64,000 nucleotides of DNA from an uncultured Lachnospiraceae bacterium (GTDB lineage Bacteria; Bacillota; Clostridia; Lachnospirales; Lachnospiraceae): contig CAJTRL010000001.1 in the NCBI GenBank assembly GCA_910578715.1, positions 1-64,000 on the forward strand. Direction: 5' to 3'. How positions within the stretch are numbered: the stretch's first letter is position 1; each line of letters starts with the position of its first letter. Positions 8,755 to 15,917 of this stretch are shown one piece after another. The position numbers and the translations under genes were made by a program. The notes below the pieces were generated by a model, which saw only the letters and a program-made list of their open reading frames with translations, ran no database searches and was not told the DNA's origin.

Positions 8755-9715
8755 GCTGGATATTCATGCGGACGATTACGCGCTTACGGTTCATACATCA
8801 CAGGATATTCTGGAATGTATGAAAAAAGGAAAACTGGACAGCATCAGCGTTCTGACAAATATGTCATGTTCCGGGGCATGTATGGAGCTGCTTGCTAAAA
8901 CAGTCCCGGAACTGCCCTTTCTGCCGGCAATGTCCGTCCACCTCGATTTCGTGGAAGGAAAATGCCTTGCGGGGAGCGGTGAAGTGCCCCTGCTTGCCAG
9001 AAAAGAAAGCGATTATATCGGATTGTCCTGGGGAAAACTGTTTCTGCTTTCCTTTCTCCCGGGGAAACGAAAAACGGCGAAGGCGCAGTTAAAGAAAGAA
9101 ATCAGGGCGCAGATTGCGGCGGGACAGAAAGAAATCGTGCGCTGCATGAAAATTGCGGAAGAGCACGGTATTCCCTGTAAACAGAAAGGGCTCCGTATCG
9201 ATGCCCACCAGCATGCGCATATGATTCCCGTCGTATGGGAAGCGCTGACGGAAGTCATCGAAGAAGAGTGCTATCCGGTGGAATATATCAGAAATTCCAA
9301 AGAAGTCCTGGGTGTTTTCCTCTCCGACGGCTCCCTGTGGAAAACATACCGTCCGGTTAATTTTATCAAGAACAGACTGCTATATTTGTTGTCATTTAAA
9401 GTAGACCGCTATGCGAAAGACCATGCCATGCAGCGGATGTATTTGTGGGGACTCGTGATGAGCGGCCGTATGGATTATGACAGGATTGTCAGATTGTATC
9501 CTTCGATGGCGGTTAAAGCAGAAAAAGAACATAGAATCCTGGAATTTTGCATTCATCCCGGCCGGATGCTCGCGGAAGAAGTGACAAAAGAGGTGGACGC
9601 ACAGGCGGCGGACGATTTTTATCTGAGTCCGGACAGAGCGGTGGAGAAAGACGCGGTTATGCGCCTTTCAGATGGGGCTTGCGCACTGTTAGGGAGAAGA
9701 AAGAATATTCTTTAG
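8738..9715 (+). CDS. YdjC/ChbG-like carbohydrate deacetylase
   Basis: Probably removes acetyl groups from amino sugars using a metal ion. The family signature is visible: H-A-D-D-Y near residue 10 supplies the aspartates, and the later D-A-H-Q-H-A-H segment near 155 supplies metal-binding histidines. A C-terminal F-C-I-H-P-G segment is also typical. Length is 325 residues, somewhat longer than ChbG. The 17-base overlap with the GtrB-like gene suggests it acts on the same sugar, perhaps while it is on the lipid carrier. The first of several closely spaced ATGs is given. Its 3' end overlaps the convergent SGNH gene by 27 bases. Confidence 0.75.
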   Translation: MMTMTELDIHADDYALTVHTSQDILECMKKGKLDSISVLTNMSCSGACMELLAKTVPELPFLPAMSVHLDFVEGKCLAGSGEVPLLARKESDYIGLSWGKLFLLSFLPGKRKTAKAQLKKEIRAQIAAGQKEIVRCMKIAEEHGIPCKQKGLRIDAHQHAHMIPVVWEALTEVIEEECYPVEYIRNSKEVLGVFLSDGSLWKTYRPVNFIKNRLLYLLSFKVDRYAKDHAMQRMYLWGLVMSGRMDYDRIVRLYPSMAVKAEKEHRILEFCIHPGRMLAEEVTKEVDAQAADDFYLSPDRAVEKDAVMRLSDGACALLGRRKNIL

Positions 9716-10681
9716 TTCTGTCACTTCCTCCGCTAAAATTTCCATGAAATAGGCTGCCCCCTCGCTGTTCAAATGGTCTGCGTCCATGAAATAGGAAAGA
9801 TTGCCGCGAAAACGGGCATCATAGGAATAGTCATAATAACTGACACCTGTGTCGGCAACGACTTTATCAATCACGCTTTCAAATTCCGTTAAAAATTTTT
9901 CGGACACCAAATCCCGGTAATATTTTGAAAAGGGAGTTGTAATCAGGACTGGGGTAATTTCATGCTCTTTGCAATAGTGGATAATTTCATAAAGCTCTTC
10001 GATTCTCTCCGGCATAAAATACTCTTCTTTGTTGTCAAAATGTCTGCTGTATCTTTCCTGTGCCCGGCTTGCAAAAGCCGCCTCGTCGATACCGTCGCCC
10101 TCGGCGGCATATACGGTAAGGGACAGATTGAATTGAGGAAAGAGCTTCAGAATATCCTCCCCTGCAGATAAAATCGGCAGTTTATGCGTTACGATATCCA
10201 CATAGAGGTCATAGTCCGGAATATTTTCGGGAGAAAGGCAATGGTAATAACGGATGCTCATCGCTTCCCTTTCGGTGTCATTTACCACTTCATTATTGAA
10301 GGAAAAATAAGATACCGGAATAAACAAAACACTTCCTTTGCCCAGATAATTGCCAAATTCTTTTAAAACGGCATAATCATAATTGTATGACTGGCTCGTA
10401 TTGGCGAAATTGAAACATGAATAGCCGCGTTCTGTCAGCGCGTCATAGTTAAAATCATAAGCTCCGTGGGAGCTGCCGAGATTTCCAATCTGAACTTCCG
10501 AAACGTAAATGCCGAGCGTGGAAAACTTGGTAATATCCATATATTTTCCATCATCAATTTTTCTGTAAAATTTATTCATATATAATATGATGAGCACGGC
10601 TGCCGCCGGAATACAGACACATTTCAGCGCAAAACGCAGTATATCGTATTTTTTGCGGCGTTTTTTCTTGTTTTTCTCCAT
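9689..10681 (-). CDS. Membrane-anchored SGNH-like protein, partner of the adjacent MBOAT
   Basis: A 330-residue protein with a basic cytoplasmic start, one membrane helix at about residues 15-36 and an extracytoplasmic SGNH-fold domain. The block G-S-S-H-G near residue 70 holds a candidate nucleophile, and D-A-D-H-L-N-S-E-G near 305 supplies the D-x-x-H-like pair. This architecture resembles DltD and AlgX-like proteins that finish O-acyl transfer started by an MBOAT. It lies 100 bases downstream of an MBOAT gene on the same strand. Acyl group and glycan target are not predictable from sequence. Confidence 0.7.
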   Translation of the reverse strand: MEKNKKKRRKKYDILRFALKCVCIPAAAVLIILYMNKFYRKIDDGKYMDITKFSTLGIYVSEVQIGNLGSSHGAYDFNYDALTERGYSCFNFANTSQSYNYDYAVLKEFGNYLGKGSVLFIPVSYFSFNNEVVNDTEREAMSIRYYHCLSPENIPDYDLYVDIVTHKLPILSAGEDILKLFPQFNLSLTVYAAEGDGIDEAAFASRAQERYSRHFDNKEEYFMPERIEELYEIIHYCKEHEITPVLITTPFSKYYRDLVSEKFLTEFESVIDKVVADTGVSYYDYSYDARFRGNLSYFMDADHLNSEGAAYFMEILAEEVTELKNILSSP

Positions 10682-10781
10682 AAAATAACCTTGCCTTTCT
10701 CCACTTGTCTAAATTTCCGTCCATCAATCAACGAAGCTGCCGCACATTTTTCCCTTTTTGCATATGAAAATTTATTCTGCA

Positions 10782-12212
10782 TCAGAACTGGAAATAAATA
10801 AATTCCGTTGCAACGCCTTTTGGGGAGAACAGTGCGATTGCGACTAACAAAAGCACATAAGCGGGCCAGCGGATAAAGCATTTCAGCCTTGAAAATTCTT
10901 TGATGACGTCATATTTTAACGACAGATAATCATAAACGCCAAGAAGTAATACAGGAATCCACATGACCACAAGCTGGATATAGGACAAATCCAGACAAAT
11001 AACAGCTGTTTTCAAATAGCTGAGCGGCCTCGAAGCGTCCCAGAACAGGCGGGAGATAACCCATAAGGCGTCTTCTATGCTGTTCGCCCGGAAGAATATC
11101 CAGGTAAAACAGAGAATAATAAAGGTAAGCGGGAGCTGCCAGAAATGCTTTTTCTGCACCTTTCCCTTCGGGTAAATAAGCGTTTCCACAATCTGGAGTA
11201 TGCCGTGAATGCCGCCCCATACGATATAGGTGAGCGAAGCGCCGTGCCAGAAGCCGCTGACCAGAAATGTCAGCAGCAGATTCAACAGGTGGCGCCATTT
11301 CGGAACCCGGTTTCCGCCCAGCGGAATATAAACATAATCCCGGAACCAGGTGGATAGGGAAATATGCCACCGGCTCCAGAACTCCCTGATGGAAAAAGAA
11401 AAATAAGGGCTTTTGAAATTTGTCATCAGGCGAATCCCAAACATTCTGGCACAGCCGATGGCAATGTCGGAATAGCCCGAAAAATCGCAGTAAATTTCGA
11501 TTGCAAACATCAGGGTAACGACGATGAAAGCAAGGCCCACATAACTGTGTACATTGTTGAAAAGTTTGTTTACGGTGACCGCGAAGGTATCTGCGATAAC
11601 GAGTTTTTTGAAATAGCCCCACGCCATGAGCTTCAGGCCGTAAGTCACATTATTGTAAGAAAAGGAGCGCTTCTTTTTGTATTGCGGGAGCAGCGAATCC
11701 GCCCTTCCAATCGGCCCGGAAAGAAGCTGTGGGAAAAAGGAAACAAACAGCGCATAATAGCCAAAATGCCTTTCCGCCGATATTTTGCCCCGGTAGACAT
11801 CTATCAGATATCCCATTGACTGGAAAAAATAAAAGGAAATACCTGCAGGTAGCAGAATTGTCATTGTGAGCGGCTGCATCGACAGTCTGCCCGCGTCTAT
11901 CATTTCGTTCAGCTTTTGAATAAATGGATTGGCCGTTTTAAAGAAAACGAGAATCAGAACGAGCGGCACAATGCCGAGCAGCAGTTTTCCCCGCTTCTGG
12001 CCAGGTGTGACTGCTTTTTCCAGGGAGAGCGCAAGGCAGTAAGTCAGAAGCGTTGTCAGGAATAAAAGAATGCCATACCAAAGATGGAGATTCATATAAA
12101 AGACATAGCTGGAAAACAGCAAAAATCCCCACCTGTACCTGTGTGGAACAATATAGTACAAAAGAAATACAATTATAAAAAAAATCCCGAAGGATATGGA
12201 ATTGAAAAGCAT
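10782..12212 (-). CDS. MBOAT family O-acyltransferase (PatA/AlgI-like), copy 1
   Basis: A polytopic membrane enzyme that would move acyl groups across the membrane for attachment to surface glycans. The 476-residue protein has many membrane helices. It has the MBOAT core with Y-C-D-F-S-G-Y-S-D-I-A near 230 and the catalytic histidine in S-G-F-W-H-G-A-S near 310. The N-terminus M-L-F-N-S matches AlgI/PatA proteins and GGGAG precedes the ATG. With the SGNH gene downstream it forms a two-gene acylation cassette. Two more MBOAT genes occur at 13132 and 32386. Confidence 0.9.
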   Translation of the reverse strand: MLFNSISFGIFFIIVFLLYYIVPHRYRWGFLLFSSYVFYMNLHLWYGILLFLTTLLTYCLALSLEKAVTPGQKRGKLLLGIVPLVLILVFFKTANPFIQKLNEMIDAGRLSMQPLTMTILLPAGISFYFFQSMGYLIDVYRGKISAERHFGYYALFVSFFPQLLSGPIGRADSLLPQYKKKRSFSYNNVTYGLKLMAWGYFKKLVIADTFAVTVNKLFNNVHSYVGLAFIVVTLMFAIEIYCDFSGYSDIAIGCARMFGIRLMTNFKSPYFSFSIREFWSRWHISLSTWFRDYVYIPLGGNRVPKWRHLLNLLLTFLVSGFWHGASLTYIVWGGIHGILQIVETLIYPKGKVQKKHFWQLPLTFIILCFTWIFFRANSIEDALWVISRLFWDASRPLSYLKTAVICLDLSYIQLVVMWIPVLLLGVYDYLSLKYDVIKEFSRLKCFIRWPAYVLLLVAIALFSPKGVATEFIYFQF

Positions 12213-12360
12213 AAGTCCAGCTCCCGTTTTATGTGTGTCCGCGCTTTTTATAAGAGTTTACCACAATTTGGAAAAAGAAAACATAGATTCGGTTAGTTTA
12301 AGAAAGAATTAAGAAAATACATTTTGAAACAGGAAAGAGTGAACTTTGCTGGTAGATATA

Positions 12361-12390
12361 ATAAAAGGCAGATAACCAAAGTTATCTGCC
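12361..12390 (-). terminator. Intrinsic terminator of the minus-strand small RNA
   Basis: A perfect 10-bp stem, GGCAGATAAC (minus 12390-12381) with GTTATCTGCC (12376-12367), has a four-base loop and is followed on the minus strand by TTTTAT. It would end the small RNA and any read-through from the nuclease-like gene upstream. Confidence 0.85.
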
Positions 12391-12497
12391 TAAAAGTTTG
12401 AATGAAATAGGTGGGTGACAATCCACATCTCCTAGCAATGGGCGACGGCCGCCTGTTCCGTCCTCAGATTTCACTCAATATAGCTTACTCATTTAGT
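12361..12497 (-). ncRNA. Candidate structured small RNA with its own promoter and terminator
   Basis: The predicted minus-strand transcript runs from about 12497 to the terminator at 12361, roughly 135 nt. An 11-bp closing stem (one G-U pair) joins 12468-12478 to 12398-12408. The enclosed part holds smaller GC-rich helices, including GACGG/CCGTC and GTGG/CCAC. A consensus-like promoter lies upstream and a 10-bp terminator hairpin downstream. No convincing ORF was found on either strand. It may be a regulatory RNA or a type I antitoxin-like RNA; I do not recognise an Rfam family. Confidence 0.6.
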
Positions 12498-12503
12498 AAC
12501 TTA

Positions 12504-12531
12504 ATTATACAATAAATTCAATTTGCGTCAA
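12504..12531 (-). promoter_or_regulatory. Sigma-A promoter for the small RNA
   Basis: On the minus strand TTGACG (12531-12526) and TATAAT (12509-12504) are 16 bases apart, a near-consensus promoter. It overlaps the last codons of the PBECR-like gene and points at the structured RNA. Confidence 0.75.
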
Positions 12532-12916
12532 GTCTTTTTAATGTACCCTTTTCAATATATCGCTCAGCATTGCAGGTACTTAAAGAGTGAAGTGTTTTTG
12601 CGAAGCATTTACCGTTAGACGCTATTCTAACTGCGACCCGGATATATTCTCCATTGACTCTGTATAGCTTTACAAAGAGAATAGAATCATCTTTGGGGTT
12701 TAGGCCGACATAGTCAGGGGAATTTATTATTAATCCAATGTCTCTGTAAAATTTATCAAATTCATAAGGATGCCGATTTTTAATATGTTCTATGTTTGAT
12801 TTTCCTATGAATACTGGCGTATTGGGATTAAGTTCCAGGTTAAGTGTTTTGATAACTGCCTGGGAAATGTATTCAACGATTTCCAATAGAAATTCCTTTA
12901 CTTTTAATAGTGACAT
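12518..12916 (-). CDS. PBECR-like small nuclease-domain protein
   Basis: A 132-residue protein resembling the phage Barnase-EndoU-ColicinE5/D-RelE-like nuclease group. Supporting features are I-E-H-I-K-N-R-H-P near residue 45, the stretch I-N-S-P-D-Y-V-G-L-N-P near 65, a lysine-containing beta strand F-V-K-L-Y and the late A-K-T-L-H-S segment. In phages these domains usually sit inside polyvalent proteins, so a standalone gene is unusual. There is no clear ribosome site, and the real start could be internal. The gene stands alone between a small RNA and a promoter region. A toxin or RNase role is possible but unproven. Confidence 0.55.
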   Translation of the reverse strand: MSLLKVKEFLLEIVEYISQAVIKTLNLELNPNTPVFIGKSNIEHIKNRHPYEFDKFYRDIGLIINSPDYVGLNPKDDSILFVKLYRVNGEYIRVAVRIASNGKCFAKTLHSLSTCNAERYIEKGTLKRLDAN

Positions 12917-13061
12917 GCAAACGAGAATGAGTATGATTTTATAATGGCGGATTTAATCGAACCAGTCAAGAGAAATTTTTAAACATTTTAGTGAACATTT
13001 TAGAACAGAGCACCTGGAACTGATTAGAGCAGAGTCAGAAGAACAGGTTCAGCACCCCCTC

Positions 13062-13090
13062 TTGAAGAATTTCCATATTTACTGTAAAAT
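13062..13090 (+). promoter_or_regulatory. Sigma-A promoter for the second MBOAT gene
   Basis: TTGAAG (13062-13067) and TAAAAT (13085-13090) are 17 bases apart, about 40 bases before the MBOAT start. Confidence 0.55.
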
Positions 13091-13131
13091 AAAGGAAGTC
13101 TGCAATAATGATATGAGAGGAAAGAAACAGA

Positions 13132-14661
13132 ATGGGTATTACCTCTTTCTACTTTTTATGTTTTTTCGCCTGTATTCTGGCAATATATTATGTGATTCCC
13201 GGAAAGTTCCAGTGGCCGTTTCTGCTGTTGTGCAGTGTGGCTTATTATCTGCTTACGGATAACGGTTTTCTGATTCTATATCCGATTGCATCGGCCGCGG
13301 TCTGCTATGGCGGGATTTCCGTGTTATCGAAAACAGAGGATTCCGGTAAAAGGAAGCTCGCACTGGCGGCGGTTGTGGCGGTGAATATCGGCGTCCTGTT
13401 CCTGTTAAAATATATTAACTTTGTTATCAATACGGTAAATGGTATCGCGGGGCTTGCCGGACATCAGGAAGCGGTCCTGCACGGGTGGAATCTGCTGGTT
13501 CCGCTGGGCGTTTCTTTTTATACGTTTTCCTTGCTCGGTTATGTGATAGACGTTTATTACGGCATTGCCGTCCCGCAGAAAAATTTCGGGAAACTGGCGC
13601 TTTACGGAATGTACTTTCCGGCAATGATTTCCGGGCCGATTCTGCGGTATCGCGAATGCGGCGAACAGTTTTTTGAGCGGCATGTTTTTGACTATGGAAA
13701 AGTCACGCGAGGCATGCAGAGAATGCTCTGGGGACTGTTTAAGAAACTTGTCATTGCTGAGCGGCTCCGGATATTTGTCGATACCGTATACGGAGGTTAT
13801 GAGGCTTATCCGGGAGCGTATATCTGGGTCGCTACGGTCTTTTATGCGTTTCAGCTTTATACGGATTTTTCCGGCTGTATGGATATCGTGCTCGGCATGT
13901 CGGAAAGTCTGGGTATTACGCTGCCCGAAAACTTCAGGACGCCGTTTTTTGCAAAGAGCGTGGCGGAATATTGGCGCAGATGGCATATTACCCTCGGCGT
14001 CTGGATGAAGGATTATGTATTCTATCCGCTTTTGCGCACCCGTTTTTTCACGAATCTGAACCAGTCGTGGAAAAAGAAGTTCGGCAAGAAAAGGGGAAAG
14101 CGGTACGCGACTTTTGCGGCGATGTTTCTGCTCTGGTTTACGGTCGGCGTATGGCATGGCGGGGACTGGAAATATGTTATCGGTTCCGGACTCCTGCACT
14201 GGTTTTATATCGTGCTGGAGGAGCTGCTGGAGGAGCCCTGTGCAAGGGCGATGAAGAGGCTGCATATCAATGCCGGAGGCAGAGCAGTTGCCGCCGTCCG
14301 GATTTTGAGAACATTTTTTCTGGTCTGCATCGGCGATTTGTTTTTCCGGGCGGAATCCGTTCAGACAGCCTTTGCGATGCTGAAAGGGGCGGTTACGACG
14401 TGGAATCCGGGGATTCTCTGGAACGGTTCGCTCTTAGGACTGGGGCTCGATGCGATAGAGCTTGGCATCGCGGTCATCTCTCTGCTATTGCTGCTTGTCG
14501 TTTCCGTTTTACAGCAAAAAGGTTCTGTGCGGGACCGAATCGCCGGGAAAAAACTGTCGGTCAGATGGATTATCTGGTACGCGCTGCTGTTTTATGTGAT
14601 TCTGTTCGGCTGCTACGGGCCGGAATACAGCGCGGCGGAATTTATTTATCAGGGTTTCTGA
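13132..14661 (+). CDS. MBOAT family O-acyltransferase, copy 2
   Basis: A 509-residue polytopic membrane acyltransferase. The conserved core shows P-L-G-V-S-F-Y-T-F-S near 125, L-Y-T-D-F-S-G near 245, the W-R-R-W-H-I-T-L segment near 283 and the catalytic histidine in V-G-V-W-H-G-G near 342. The ATG follows AGAGGAAAGAAACAGA. Unlike copies 1 and 3 it has no SGNH gene directly beside it; the nearest same-strand SGNH gene is at 17945. It is monocistronic with its own promoter and ends just before a long hairpin repeat. It differs clearly from the other two MBOATs, so substrates probably differ. Confidence 0.9.
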   Translation: MGITSFYFLCFFACILAIYYVIPGKFQWPFLLLCSVAYYLLTDNGFLILYPIASAAVCYGGISVLSKTEDSGKRKLALAAVVAVNIGVLFLLKYINFVINTVNGIAGLAGHQEAVLHGWNLLVPLGVSFYTFSLLGYVIDVYYGIAVPQKNFGKLALYGMYFPAMISGPILRYRECGEQFFERHVFDYGKVTRGMQRMLWGLFKKLVIAERLRIFVDTVYGGYEAYPGAYIWVATVFYAFQLYTDFSGCMDIVLGMSESLGITLPENFRTPFFAKSVAEYWRRWHITLGVWMKDYVFYPLLRTRFFTNLNQSWKKKFGKKRGKRYATFAAMFLLWFTVGVWHGGDWKYVIGSGLLHWFYIVLEELLEEPCARAMKRLHINAGGRAVAAVRILRTFFLVCIGDLFFRAESVQTAFAMLKGAVTTWNPGILWNGSLLGLGLDAIELGIAVISLLLLLVVSVLQQKGSVRDRIAGKKLSVRWIIWYALLFYVILFGCYGPEYSAAEFIYQGF

Positions 14662-14681
14662 AGCATTACGCTTGATTGTAA

Positions 14682-14856
14682 CAGTGCGGCCTCCGCCCGG
14701 ACAGAGCATTGTTCTCTGACGGAGGCCCTGTAAGAATGCCGGCACTTAGTGAAAAAGGCGCTTTGCGTCTTTTGAGCTTAGTACCGCTACATTCTTAGCG
14801 GAGCGAAAGCGCGCCTCCAAAGAGAACAATGCTCTGTCCGGGCGGAGGCCGCACTG
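14682..14856 (+). repeat. Long-hairpin repeat element, copy 1
   Basis: A perfect 36-bp inverted repeat (14682-14717 with 14821-14856) encloses about 103 bases that fold further. Inner pairings include an 8-bp helix TAAGAATG/CATTCTTA, GGAGGC/GCCTCC and a GCGAAAGC tetraloop stem. The inner part is strongly similar to the element at 26445-26636, while the outer arms differ in sequence but stay complementary. It lies between two plus-strand genes and has no ORF. Confidence 0.85.
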
Positions 14857-14945
14857 TTGCGATTGATTCGAAATCACAACAATTCAGGGTAGAGAATCCC
14901 GGCTTCTTATGGTATGATTGATTTATTGAATGAGAAAGGGGTATA

Positions 14946-15911
14946 TTGAACGAAATGGATAAAATAGCGGTTCTGATTCCATGTTATAATGAAGAAAAAA
15001 CCATCGCCAAAGTCGTGAGAGATGCCAGAGCGGCGCTGCCGGAGGCGGTGATTTATGTATATGATAATAATTCCAAAGACCGTACCGTGGAGTTTGCCAA
15101 AGCGGAAGGCGCGCAGATAAGGTATGAGCATATGCAGGGAAAAGGAAACGTGATTCGGCGTATGTTCCGGGAAATTGAAGCCGAGTGCTATATTATGGTA
15201 GATGGCGACGACACCTATCCGATGGAATATGCAAGAGAGATGGCGGACAAAGTCCTGTGCCACAATGCGGATATGGTGGTGGGAGACAGGCTTTCTTCCA
15301 CATACTTTACGGAAAACAAGCGTCCTTTTCATAATTTCGGAAACAGCATCGTCCGCAGCAGCATCAACAAACTTTTCTGCTGTGACATCAAAGATATTAT
15401 GACCGGATACAGGGCGTTCAGCTATGGATTTGCCAAGACTTTTCCGGTGCTTTCCACCGGGTTTGAGATTGAGACGGAAATGACTATTCATGCCGTTTAC
15501 AATCATTTACAGATTGAGAATGTTATTGTGGATTACAGGGACAGGCCGGAAGGAAGCGAGTCCAAGCTGAACACGTTTTCCGACGGGTTCCGGGTGATAC
15601 GCACCATCGTGAAACTTTACCGGGACTATAAGCCGTTTGGATTTTTCGGTGCATGTGCCGCGGTACTGGCGCTGATTGCGGTTATGATGTTTGTGCCGAT
15701 TCTGGTTTCTTATCTGGAAACGGGCCTTGTGCTGCGGTTTCCGACGCTGTTCTGCTGTGGGTTTATCGGCCTTGCCGCCGTACAGTCATTTTTTGCCGGG
15801 TTGATTCTCTCCAATATGGCGTTAAAAAACCGACGTGACTTTGAATACCGCTATGCGCTTGTCATGCGGAATATGAATGAAAAAAAATCATCAGGTCAGC
15901 AGCATATTTGA
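14946..15911 (+). CDS. GtrB/DPM1-like glycosyltransferase (GT2), copy 2
   Basis: Predicted to load a sugar on polyprenyl phosphate at the inner membrane face. The GT2 fold starts I-P-C-Y-N-E-E-K at about residue 11, with D-G-D-D-T-Y near 93 as the donor/metal motif. Two C-terminal membrane helices lie at about 230-285. The TTG at 14946 is taken as the start because AAGGGG ends five bases before it; the ATG at 14955 is too far. The gene converges on the membrane protein at 15918 with a six-base gap and no terminator. GtrA at 20167 could be its flippase. Confidence 0.85.
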   Translation: MNEMDKIAVLIPCYNEEKTIAKVVRDARAALPEAVIYVYDNNSKDRTVEFAKAEGAQIRYEHMQGKGNVIRRMFREIEAECYIMVDGDDTYPMEYAREMADKVLCHNADMVVGDRLSSTYFTENKRPFHNFGNSIVRSSINKLFCCDIKDIMTGYRAFSYGFAKTFPVLSTGFEIETEMTIHAVYNHLQIENVIVDYRDRPEGSESKLNTFSDGFRVIRTIVKLYRDYKPFGFFGACAAVLALIAVMMFVPILVSYLETGLVLRFPTLFCCGFIGLAAVQSFFAGLILSNMALKNRRDFEYRYALVMRNMNEKKSSGQQHI

Positions 15912-15917
15912 TATTTT

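Noticed and set aside
12361..12916. Prophage remnant
   Set aside because: Only a PBECR-like domain is suggestive; no integrase, capsid, portal or attachment-site repeats were seen.
14682..14856. Ordinary rho-independent terminator
   Set aside because: The hairpin is far longer than a terminator, has conserved inner structure shared with a second copy, and lacks a following T-run.
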